Shown piece by piece: positions 1-5,579 of a stretch of 5,579 bases of DNA. The notes beneath the pieces are model-generated. The model saw only the letters and a list, made by a program, of their open reading frames with translations, did not search any database and was not told where the DNA came from. Both the position numbers and the translations under genes were made by a program. This DNA comes from Acidobacteriota bacterium (GTDB lineage Bacteria > Acidobacteriota > Terriglobia > UBA7540), in contig PLWR01000681.1 of assembly GCA_003165615.1 (NCBI GenBank), forward strand, positions 1 through 5,579. Direction: 5' to 3'. Numbering within the stretch: the first letter of the stretch is position 1; each line of letters starts with the position of its first letter.

Positions 1-1343
1 GGTTCAGTTCCGGCCTCTGGCCTTTCGCCACCCTGGGTTGGCCGGAGGAGACCACCGAGCTGTTCCGGTTTTATCCCAACAATCTCATGATCATGGGCTT
101 CGATATCCTATTTTTCTGGGGCGCCCGCATGATCATGCTGGGCCTGAAGTTTATGAACGATGTGCCGTTCCGCGAGCTTTACATCCACGCGCTGGTGCGC
201 GACGCCGAGCGGCAAAAAATGTCGAAAACCAAGGGCAACGTTCTGGATCCGTTGGAAGTCACCGAGAAATACGGGACCGACGCGGTGCGCTTCGCGCTGG
301 CCATCAGCGCCGCGCCGGGCACGGACATCGCTTTTTCCGAGGACAAGGTCGAGTCATATCGCGCCTTCGCCAACAAGATTTGGAATGCCGGCCGCTTCAT
401 CCTGATGAACCTCCAGAAAATGCCGAAGACGCTTCGCCACCAACTGGCGCAGGCGCTGGACCCGATTCCCGGCATTGGCTTCGAACCCGTGCCTGGGGCC
501 GAGGATTTGGCGCTCGCGGATCGCTGGATATTCTCACGCCTTGCAGCCGTGACCCGGGAAACGGAGGATGCCCTCAAGGATTACCGTTTTCACGAGGCGG
601 CGTTCAAGATTTATCATTTCTTCTGGCACGAGTTCTGCGACTGGTACGTGGAATGGGTGAAGCCGGAAATCACCCGTCCGGCGGAAGGGGAGAAGGTTCC
701 GCCCGCGTGGATCAACCTGGCGCGCGTTTTTGAAGCGTCATTGCACCTGCTCCACCCCTTCATGCCGTTCCTCACCGAAGAGTTGTGGCATTTGCTTCCT
801 CACCAAAAGCAGGGGGCTTCCATTTCTCTGACCGGCTTCCGCCTGGTTACGGAGCGCGTGGCCGATCCGATTTCGGAAAAGCAATTTGAAAAGGTGCAGG
901 AACTGGTGGTCACGGCGCGCAACGCCAAGGCTGAGATGGGCCTGCAAAAGCAAAAGCCCAGCCTGCAAGTGGCCTCGGAGGATTTGCGCCTGCTGGAAAT
1001 CTTCCGCACCCATCAGGATACGATTCTGCGCCTGGCGGCATTCCAGGCGATGCACCTGACGCGGGGCCGTTTGGCCGCGGATCTGGCGGACGTCCGCTCA
1101 GGAGCCTCGTTCGATCTGCGCATTCTGCACGAGGAAAAAGTGGACCCCGAAGCCGAACGCGCGCGCTTGCAGAAGGATAAGCAGAAGCTCGAGCAACAGC
1201 TCGCGCAGGTGCGGACGCAACTGGGCAATCAGGAATTCCTGGCGCGCGCGCCGAAGGAAATTGTGCGCGGCGCTGAGCACCGCCTTAAGGAGCTGGAAGA
1301 GCATCTCCGCAAAGTTTCTGAATCCCTCGAAAGGTTAGGTTAA
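1..1343 (+). CDS. valS: Valyl-tRNA synthetase, C-terminal half (5' end outside window)
   Basis: Charges tRNA-Val with valine in the cytoplasm; class I aminoacyl-tRNA synthetase. The reading frame is open from base 3 and gives 446 residues, about half of a normal ValRS (roughly 880-950 aa), so the Rossmann core start and editing domain lie upstream. Visible are FSSGLWPF at the very start, the MGFDILFFWGARM block, and the class I signature as KMSKT (216-230), followed by GNVLDP. Next comes an anticodon-binding helical domain with FCDWYVEWVKPE and FMPFLTEELWHLLP. The last ~70 residues (from about 1126) are charged and heptad-like (VDPEAERARLQKDKQKLEQQ, then FLARAPKEIV), which is the C-terminal coiled-coil arm that contacts tRNA in this family. 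KMSKT instead of KMSKS is an ordinary variant. The stop is TAA, 3 bases before nadC, so the two are probably co-transcribed and translationally coupled. Family assignment is very secure. Confidence 0.97.
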   Translation, partial: FSSGLWPFATLGWPEETTELFRFYPNNLMIMGFDILFFWGARMIMLGLKFMNDVPFRELYIHALVRDAERQKMSKTKGNVLDPLEVTEKYGTDAVRFALAISAAPGTDIAFSEDKVESYRAFANKIWNAGRFILMNLQKMPKTLRHQLAQALDPIPGIGFEPVPGAEDLALADRWIFSRLAAVTRETEDALKDYRFHEAAFKIYHFFWHEFCDWYVEWVKPEITRPAEGEKVPPAWINLARVFEASLHLLHPFMPFLTEELWHLLPHQKQGASISLTGFRLVTERVADPISEKQFEKVQELVVTARNAKAEMGLQKQKPSLQVASEDLRLLEIFRTHQDTILRLAAFQAMHLTRGRLAADLADVRSGASFDLRILHEEKVDPEAERARLQKDKQKLEQQLAQVRTQLGNQEFLARAPKEIVRGAEHRLKELEEHLRKVSESLERLG

Positions 1344-1346
1344 ATC

Positions 1347-2264
1347 GTGGGCGGCTATCTTAGTCCTCCGGCTGGGGACGAATCCTCCGAATCCCTGGAC
1401 TTCTCTTCCGAAGCCCTTCGTGATCTGGTTTTTCACGCGCTGGCCGAGGATGTGGGACAAGGCGACTTGACGACGCGCGTCACGGTTCCCGGGGCGGCGC
1501 AGGCGCAGGGAACCTTTAACAGCAAGCAGCAACTTGTCGTGGCTGGCCTGCCCATCGCGCGCATGGTCTTTGAAGTTCTCGACTCCACCCTGGAGTGGCA
1601 GGGCGGAGTGGAAGAGGGAACCGATGTTGCGCCGGGCACGCCGCTGGCTTCCATTCGCGGAGCGGCGGGATCACTGCTGGCCGGTGAGCGTGTGGCGCTG
1701 AATTTTCTGCAACACCTCAGCGGCATTGCCACCTACGCCCGCCGTTTGAAAGAGGAGGTGGCGGGAACACGCGCGGAATTTCTGGATACCCGCAAAACCA
1801 CGCCCGGTCTGCGCACCCTGCAAAAATACGCGGTGCGCATGGGTGGGGGAAGGAATCACCGCCTGCGCCTGGATGACGGCATCCTGATCAAAGGCAACCA
1901 CCTGCGCCTGGTGGGAGGGGTTCGCACCGCCGTTGAGCGCGCCCTCCAGCAGCGTCCCGCGGGTTACCACGTGGAAGTGGAAATCACCTCCCTGGAGGAA
2001 TTGGACCAGGCCATTCTGGCTGGCGCCGATGGCGTGCTGCTTGATAACATGACGCCCGCGGAAGTTCGGGAGTGCGTTGCGCATGCGGCGGGCCGCGTCC
2101 GCCTGGAGGTCTCCGGCGGCATTGACGCAAGCAATATTCGGGCTTACGCTGAGGCCGGCGTAGATTTTGTTTCCGTCGGCGCCGTCACCCACTCCGCCGC
2201 CGCGGTGGATATCAATTTCCGCATTGTACCGATTTCGGAATCGAGTGATCGGGTGATCCGATGA
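1347..2264 (+). CDS. nadC: Nicotinate-nucleotide pyrophosphorylase (quinolinate phosphoribosyltransferase, carboxylating)
   Basis: Converts quinolinate and PRPP to nicotinate mononucleotide, CO2 and PPi in de novo NAD synthesis; cytoplasmic. It encodes 305 aa; the family is usually about 280-300. The start is GTG, with AGG seven bases upstream inside the end of valS; no better in-frame start is visible before the conserved ALAEDVGQGDLTT (residues 31-43). Family blocks in order: ERVALNFLQHLSGIATYARRL (114-134, split here as a helix plus loop), DTRKTTPGLR (147-156), GGGRNHRLRLDDGILIKGNH (166-185) carrying the basic residues that bind both substrates, VEVE (209-212), LLDNM (231-235), VSGGID (255-260) and SVGAVTHSA (276-284). 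The N-terminal ~20 residues look non-conserved. The normal family end falls near VDINF (287-291). The remaining tail, ESSDRVIR plus the stop, is encoded by the left arm of the inverted repeat, so that tail is probably repeat-derived. Function is secure; the exact N-terminus is less so. Confidence 0.96.
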   Translation: MGGYLSPPAGDESSESLDFSSEALRDLVFHALAEDVGQGDLTTRVTVPGAAQAQGTFNSKQQLVVAGLPIARMVFEVLDSTLEWQGGVEEGTDVAPGTPLASIRGAAGSLLAGERVALNFLQHLSGIATYARRLKEEVAGTRAEFLDTRKTTPGLRTLQKYAVRMGGGRNHRLRLDDGILIKGNHLRLVGGVRTAVERALQQRPAGYHVEVEITSLEELDQAILAGADGVLLDNMTPAEVRECVAHAAGRVRLEVSGGIDASNIRAYAEAGVDFVSVGAVTHSAAAVDINFRIVPISESSDRVIR

Positions 2265-2339
2265 TCGGGTGAACAAAGAACGATACGGCCTGATTTGTTC
2301 GTTGCTCAACCGATCTCCCGATCTCCCGATCACCCGATT
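2239..2339. repeat. Imperfect inverted repeat of 8-bp units between nadC and birA
   Basis: The left arm is 2239-2274 and the right arm 2304-2339, 36 nt each. The reverse complement of the left arm matches the right arm at 29 of 36 positions by hand alignment. Each arm is itself a short tandem array of degenerate 8-mers of the form CCGATCWC: the right arm reads CCGATCTC, CCGATCTC, CCGATCAC, CCGATTTC from 2310. The 29-nt centre holds a further possible pairing, GAACAAA (2271-2277) with TTTGTTC (2294-2300). The left arm includes the last codons and stop of nadC. The transcript could form a long hairpin acting as a 3'-end stabiliser, attenuator or weak terminator. There is no clean T-run after it, so a standard intrinsic terminator is not supported. 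A small dispersed repeat element is the other reading. Confidence 0.8.
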
Positions 2340-2351
2340 TCTATTACCCAT

Positions 2352-3344
2352 ATGTCCACGACTAGCACCGATCGCAGAATCGATAAGCTGATTGAGCTCC
2401 TGGTGAAGAATGCCACCGTGGTAGTGCCCGGCCCGAAGATTGCCTCGGAGATTGGCACTACGCGCTTCAAGGTCTGGGAGTGGATTGAGAGGCTGCGTTT
2501 GTTAGGGGTGGAGATTCGGGGAGTGCCGGCGGAAGGCTATCAATTGGTGACGATTCCCGACATCCTCACCCCCAGCATGTTGCGGCCGGATCTCGGCGAT
2601 AATCCCATCGGTCGACATATCGTTCATTACTTTCGTACCGACTCCACCAATGCGGTGGCGCTCAGCCTCGCAGCGGAGGGCGCCGAGCATGGAACCGTGG
2701 TGGTGGCGGAGGAACAGACTGCCGGGCGCGGCCGCCTGGGCCGGGCGTGGTTCTCAGAAAAATCCAGCGGCATTTACACGTCCATCATTCTGCGGCCGCC
2801 CCTGGCTCCTTCCGCCGCTCCCGTGCTCACGCTGATGGCGGGCCTGGCGGCGCAGAAAGCGGTGAGCGCCGTCACTGGTCTCGCCGTGGACATTCGTTGG
2901 CCCAACGATCTGCTGGTGAATGGAAAAAAGGTTTGCGGGATTCTGACCGAGATGAGCGCGGAAGTCGACCTCCTGCACGCCGTGGTGCTGGGCATCGGAA
3001 TCAACGTGAATCACAGCCTGATGCCCACTGAACTCGAAAACATTGCCACCTCGCTCCGCATGGAAGCGCACCGCGGCATCTCTCGCGTCCAGGTTCTCGT
3101 CACTCTGCTCCGCGAAATCGAGCGGCATTATCAGTTGCTTTTGAAGAGTGGTTACAAGGCCATTACCGAGCGCTGGGAAGGGGCTTCAACCTTTGCCCAC
3201 GGCAAGCGCGTGCGCGTGGTCACCGCGGCGGGCCAGATGCTAGCAATAACCACGGGTGTCGAACCGAGCGGAGCGCTGAAAATCCAGTGCGACGACGGCC
3301 GCCAGGAATCTCTAATGGCGGGTGAAGTGGTGGAAGTGAAGTAG
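2352..3344 (+). CDS. birA: Biotin-[acetyl-CoA-carboxylase] ligase with N-terminal winged-helix domain (BirA)
   Basis: Activates biotin with ATP to biotinyl-5'-AMP and transfers it to the acceptor lysine of biotin carboxyl carrier protein; cytoplasmic. It encodes 330 aa, close to E. coli BirA (321). Residues ~10-66 form a helix-turn-helix with wing (PGPKIASEIGTTRFKVWEWI, then GVPAEGYQLV), as in bifunctional ligase/repressors, so it may regulate biotin genes. Catalytic domain motifs: TDSTN (96-100), biotinyl-AMP loop GRGRLGR (125-131), RWPNDLL (182-188), KKVCGIL (192-198) and GIGINVN (214-220). The C-terminal SH3-like domain is ~280-330. Position 182 is Arg where E. coli and most ligases have the active-site Lys (KWPND). 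I chose ATG 2352. A TTG at 2295 would add 19 residues, but they are translated from the repeat arm (SRSPDHPI-type low complexity) and look non-coding. ATG 2352 has no clear Shine-Dalgarno sequence. The gap to the nadC stop is 87 bases. Confidence 0.95.
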   Translation: MSTTSTDRRIDKLIELLVKNATVVVPGPKIASEIGTTRFKVWEWIERLRLLGVEIRGVPAEGYQLVTIPDILTPSMLRPDLGDNPIGRHIVHYFRTDSTNAVALSLAAEGAEHGTVVVAEEQTAGRGRLGRAWFSEKSSGIYTSIILRPPLAPSAAPVLTLMAGLAAQKAVSAVTGLAVDIRWPNDLLVNGKKVCGILTEMSAEVDLLHAVVLGIGINVNHSLMPTELENIATSLRMEAHRGISRVQVLVTLLREIERHYQLLLKSGYKAITERWEGASTFAHGKRVRVVTAAGQMLAITTGVEPSGALKIQCDDGRQESLMAGEVVEVK

Positions 3345-3375
3345 ACCAGGTGGGGTTGTGCCGCTCCGTGTATGC

Positions 3376-3588
3376 CTAAGCCAGCATGAGACGTTCGCCC
3401 TTGGGTTCCGGAATGGGGTCGCCGAATTCCCGGGCAGTGTCGGTCCACAATTGAATGGCTTCGTTGGCATGTGCGAGCGCCGCTTCCTGCGAGCTGCCGT
3501 GGGCCATGCAACCCGGCAATTCCGGGACCTCGGCGACGAAGACCTGGTCCTCATTGCTCCAATAAATGATGATCTCATACTTGTGCAT
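3376..3588 (-). CDS. HicB-like protein (type II toxin-antitoxin HicB family), orphan
   Basis: It encodes 70 aa starting MHKYEIIIYWSNEDQVFVAE and continuing VPELPGCMAHGSSQEAALAH, then NEAIQLW and a DPIPEPKGERL end. The YEIII...F.AEVPELPGC.AHG..EEAL..A.EAI pattern is the partial RNase H-like fold of HicB antitoxins, which neutralise the mRNA-cleaving toxin HicA. The protein ends right after this fold, with no C-terminal ribbon-helix-helix or HTH, so autoregulation by DNA binding is not expected. ATG 3588 is preferred because AGGAG sits five bases upstream. A GTG at 3594 overlaps that AGGAG and cannot use it. No HicA-like reading frame is seen on either side: upstream is the exported protein (27-base gap), downstream is the convergent birA end (31-base gap). 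It may be a solitary HicB relative or the remnant of a pair. Family call is strong; function in the cell is unknown. Confidence 0.88.
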   Translation of the reverse strand: MHKYEIIIYWSNEDQVFVAEVPELPGCMAHGSSQEAALAHANEAIQLWTDTAREFGDPIPEPKGERLMLA

Positions 3589-3593
3589 GTTCA

Positions 3594-3599
3594 CTCCTG
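3594..3599 (-). promoter_or_regulatory. Shine-Dalgarno (AGGAG) deciding the HicB-like start
   Basis: On the minus strand the sequence reads TCAGGAGTGAACATG. AGGAG lies five bases before ATG 3588, which is good spacing, and overlaps the alternative GTG at 3594. This supports the 70-residue product over the 72-residue one. Confidence 0.7.
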
Positions 3600-3615
3600 A
3601 TGGTCAGGGCAGGGA

Positions 3616-4335
3616 TTAAGGCGAGTCAACCCGACCCGCAGTCAGCAGGGTAAAGGGCTTGCCCGCGATCTCTGGAGTATCGAGTAGTTTGGAGCTCAGT
3701 CGTTCACCGGTCAGGTTAAATTTGCCGCCCCGCCACGAATAGCTTTGGATGTGGTAACGATGCGGACACCAGACACATGATCGGGCGGGCGGATCAAAAT
3801 TCCAGTCAGCTGACCAGACCTCAAGTTGCGCGGCGGAATCTTGGACGATCTTCATTCTGCCTTCCGATGTTTGATGCTCGAAGATTTTATCGTATGTACC
3901 CCGATGGGCGGCGAAAATCACGAACGTTGTGTCCCCACAGTCAAAACCGACGTGGTAGGCAAAAGCTAGAGCCTGCCTCTTCCCTTGGAGGGAAAATGGC
4001 ACGAGACCGGCAAACCCTCCGACAGCGTCGTCGTACAGCTTTATGGCCTTGCCTGCGCGGATGGCGTCCAAGTGTATTTTAGGAAAACTGTCGTCCCCAT
4101 TATCGTACAGCAACCAGGTTTCGCCTTCGGGGGATATTTGTGTCTTAATAATAGCGCGCAGGAAGTTACCATCAGGAATGAACTGGCGTAGGTCGGAAGG
4201 AACTTTTAATTGGGGTAGCGCCTCGCTCCTCCCGCCAAAAGCCTCCACATCAAGCGGTGGTTGCACCTGGCCTCGGGCTGGTGCAGCTACGGCAAACGAC
4301 AAAAATGCTGCTGCAATCGAAATAAATACCCGCAT
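3616..4335 (-). CDS. Hypothetical exported protein with Cys-x-x-Cys motif
   Basis: I do not recognise this family. It encodes 239 aa from ATG 4335. The N-terminus MRVFISIAAAFLSFAVAAPA has a short basic start, a hydrophobic core and an A-P-A signal-peptidase I-like site (residues 18-20; ARG before Q23 is an alternative), so export to the periplasm or outside is predicted. The mature part is mixed and beta-like: an ISPEGETWLLYDNGDDSFP segment, then HVGFDCGDTTFVIFAAHRGT (residues 128-147) and CVWCPHRYHIQSYSWRGGKF (187-206). Its only cysteines are C133, C187 and C190, allowing a disulfide or a metal site with nearby His. No transmembrane helix is seen beyond the signal. A TTG at 4386 would add 17 residues ahead of the signal peptide and is rejected; the ribosome site for ATG 4335 is weak (GGTG about five bases away). 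GC is visibly lower than in the flanking genes. It is followed on the same strand by the HicB-like gene after 27 bases. Confidence 0.75.
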   Translation of the reverse strand: MRVFISIAAAFLSFAVAAPARGQVQPPLDVEAFGGRSEALPQLKVPSDLRQFIPDGNFLRAIIKTQISPEGETWLLYDNGDDSFPKIHLDAIRAGKAIKLYDDAVGGFAGLVPFSLQGKRQALAFAYHVGFDCGDTTFVIFAAHRGTYDKIFEHQTSEGRMKIVQDSAAQLEVWSADWNFDPPARSCVWCPHRYHIQSYSWRGGKFNLTGERLSSKLLDTPEIAGKPFTLLTAGRVDSP

Positions 4336-4562
4336 CTGAGCACCGTATTTGCACCAATTATGCACTTCCGGTTGCTGAAAATCCAACGCTTCATCCCGAA
4401 TACTAGCTCGGGTAGCTCGAAATCGTACTTAGCTTGCTGGGCCATTAGCGTGATAAGATTTTCGCTGGCCAGATGCTAACATAATTGACCGGCAGCGCCC
4501 CGGAACATAGTTTATTGCTTATCTGGTATGACAGGGACTTGACCCGAGAAAGCGCTATTGAA
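4336..4562. promoter_or_regulatory. Divergent intergenic region between the exported-protein gene (-) and coaX (+)
   Basis: These 227 bases contain no convincing gene and must hold the start signals for both flanking genes. For coaX, TTGACC at 4485-4490 is a good -35 match, with TAGTTT (4508-4513) at 17-base spacing as a poor -10. TGGTATGAC (4524-4532) resembles an extended -10 without a good -35. None is decisive. The region is AT-richer than the core genes. It also carries the short direct repeat at 4404-4419. Confidence 0.35.
4404..4419. repeat. Short direct repeat TAGCTCG x2 in the divergent intergenic region
   Basis: TAGCTCG occurs at 4404-4410 and 4413-4419, period nine, with a one-mismatch third copy TAGCTTG at 4430-4436. 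Its position between two divergent genes fits an operator, but copies this short can arise by chance. Confidence 0.35.
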
Positions 4563-5369
4563 ATGGCTATTGACACCCTCAACACCACCATTCTTGTGAT
4601 CGACGCTGGAAACACCAACACTGTCCTGGGCTTATATCAAGGCGCTTCCTTGCGGGCGCTGTGGCGGCTGGCGACCAGCCGCGAGCGGACAGCGGACGAA
4701 TACGGAGTCGTGATCCATAACCTTTTCGCTTTGGAAAAGCTATCGGCCTCCGACATCAGCGGAATCATGATCGCCAGCGTGGTGCCGCCCATGAATTTTG
4801 TGCTGGCGGAGATGGCCAGGAAATATTTCAAAATGGAAGCGCAATTTCTGGGACCGGGAACGCGGACGGGCATGGCGATTCTGGTGGATACTCCGCAAGA
4901 GGTGGGCGCTGACCGCATCGCTGACGCCGTGGCGGCTTTTGAGAAATACGGCGGCCCCTGCATCGTGATGGATTTTGGCACGGCCATCACCTTTGATTGC
5001 GTATCGCAAAAGGGTGAATACCTGGGCGGGGTCATCATGCCGGGAATCGGCATTTCCTCGGAGGCCCTGTTTGAGCGCACAGCCAAGCTGCCGCGCGTGG
5101 AATTTCGCGAGCCGGACCGGGTGATTGGTACTAACACGATCACCAATATTCAGTCCGGCCTGTTCTACGGCGCGGTGGATGCGGTGGATGGCATGCTGGA
5201 CCGTCTCTGCGCGATTTTAGGAAAACAGACCAAAGTCATCGCGGCGGGCGGCCAGGCTCCGTTGGTGGCGGGTGCGTCCAAGTATAAGCCTCTCATTGAC
5301 TCTTCCTTGACGCTGGATGGCCTGCGCATCATCTATCATCGCAGTCACTCCGCAGCGCGGCGGAAGTAG
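4563..5369 (+). CDS. coaX: Type III pantothenate kinase
   Basis: Phosphorylates pantothenate to 4'-phosphopantothenate, the first step of CoA synthesis; cytoplasmic, ASKHA fold, and in this family usually not feedback-inhibited by CoA and dependent on a monovalent cation. It encodes 268 aa, near the normal 255-260. Motifs: N-terminal phosphate loop LVIDAGNTNT (11-20), WRLAT (34-38), ASVVPP (71-76), GADRIAD (115-121), DFGTAITFD (137-145), GGVIMPG (155-161) and NIQSGLFYG (195-203). The expected catalytic and binding aspartates are present (D14, D117, D137). I start at ATG 4563. The frame is open to a TTG at 4485, but the extra 26 residues precede the conserved beta strand and have no family counterpart. 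The ribosome site is weak (GAGAA about 12 bases upstream). birA-coaX adjacency is common; here two minus-strand genes separate them, so coaX probably has its own promoter. The next gene starts ten bases after the TAG stop. Confidence 0.96.
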   Translation: MAIDTLNTTILVIDAGNTNTVLGLYQGASLRALWRLATSRERTADEYGVVIHNLFALEKLSASDISGIMIASVVPPMNFVLAEMARKYFKMEAQFLGPGTRTGMAILVDTPQEVGADRIADAVAAFEKYGGPCIVMDFGTAITFDCVSQKGEYLGGVIMPGIGISSEALFERTAKLPRVEFREPDRVIGTNTITNIQSGLFYGAVDAVDGMLDRLCAILGKQTKVIAAGGQAPLVAGASKYKPLIDSSLTLDGLRIIYHRSHSAARRK

Positions 5370-5379
5370 GCTGGAGACC

Positions 5380-5579
5380 GTGGAAAATTACTTCAACTAC
5401 TTTACCGAAATCGAGGAGAAGTTCCGCCAGTGCCGCTCGGAACCCGTTCTGCTTTCACCGCTCGATTGGGCGCTGGTAGAATCGTGGAAGGAACAAGGCT
5501 TCCCGCTGGAAGCGGTGCTCGCGGGGATTGAGCGCTCTTTCGAGAAATTCAAAGCGGGAAAACGCAGCTATCGCAAGGT
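5380..5579 (+). CDS. Conserved hypothetical protein, N-terminal part (3' end outside window)
   Basis: The frame is open from GTG 5380 to the window end, 66 full codons. It reads VENYFNYFTEIEEKFRQCRS, then EPVLLSPLDWALVESWKEQG, then FPLEAVLAGIERSFEKFKAG and KRSYRK. GGAG ends three bases before the GTG, a short but usable spacing, and the gene begins ten bases after coaX, so it is probably in the same transcript. The composition is helical and strongly codon-biased towards G/C at third positions like coaX, which supports real coding. From memory, proteins beginning ENYFNYFTEIEE are found in acidobacterial genomes; I could not check this. No catalytic motif is visible and the function is unknown. 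Confidence 0.75.
   Translation, partial: MENYFNYFTEIEEKFRQCRSEPVLLSPLDWALVESWKEQGFPLEAVLAGIERSFEKFKAGKRSYRK

Noticed and set aside
38..733. 231-residue plus-strand frame overlapping valS
   Set aside because: It is a frame shadow of valS: rich in Arg, Gly and His with no recognisable domain, while valS is unmistakable in the other frame.
2310..2341. CRISPR-like repeats
   Set aside because: The 8-bp units are contiguous with no spacers; this is a microsatellite-like array.
2304..2345. Intrinsic terminator between nadC and birA
   Set aside because: The hairpin is long and imperfect and no run of T follows, so rho-independent termination is not supported.
2295..2351. N-terminal extension of BirA from a TTG start
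   Set aside because: The 19 added residues are read from the inverted-repeat arm (low complexity), while the family fold starts after ATG 2352.
1671..2351. 226-residue minus-strand frame opposite nadC
   Set aside because: Antisense shadow of the high-GC nadC gene; its N-terminus is only the translated repeat region.
3345..3375. Bidirectional terminator between convergent birA and the HicB-like gene
   Set aside because: No stem-loop with a T-run is visible in the 31 bases.
4336..4386. N-terminal extension of the exported protein from a TTG start
   Set aside because: It would put 17 polar residues ahead of a good signal peptide that starts at ATG 4335.
4485..4562. N-terminal extension of CoaX from a TTG start
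   Set aside because: Known family members begin just before the DxGNT strand; the added 26 residues match nothing in the family and overlap the likely promoter.

Overview
The window reads as a chromosomal housekeeping stretch, most likely from an Acidobacteriota (Terriglobia/Koribacter-like) bacterium. This placement is inferred from protein style, roughly 60% GC in the core genes, GTG starts, and a partial gene after coaX that resembles a protein I recall from acidobacteria. No sequence search was possible.

Layout. Positions 1-1343 (+) hold the C-terminal half of valyl-tRNA synthetase (valS). Three bases later is nadC, quinolinate phosphoribosyltransferase (1347-2264, +). An imperfect inverted repeat built from 8-bp units (2239-2339) overlaps the nadC stop and fills the gap to birA, a biotin-protein ligase with an N-terminal winged helix (2352-3344, +). 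Two genes then run on the minus strand: a small orphan HicB-like protein (3376-3588) and an unrecognised exported protein (3616-4335). A 227-bp intergenic region precedes coaX, type III pantothenate kinase (4563-5369, +). Ten bases after coaX a conserved hypothetical gene starts and runs off the window (5380-5579, +).

How the genes work together. nadC (NAD), birA (attachment of biotin to acyl carriers) and coaX (CoA) form a cofactor cluster behind valS. birA and coaX are a common neighbour pair. Here the pair is split by a two-gene minus-strand block of visibly lower GC, which looks like a later insertion. BirA has an N-terminal DNA-binding domain, so it may also repress biotin genes; none are in the window.

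No new defence system, mobile element, CRISPR array or RNA gene is supported. The points most worth a second look are the inverted array of 8-bp repeats that supplies the 3' end of nadC, the Lys-to-Arg change at the usual BirA catalytic lysine, the orphan HicB, and the unknown exported Cys-x-x-Cys protein.
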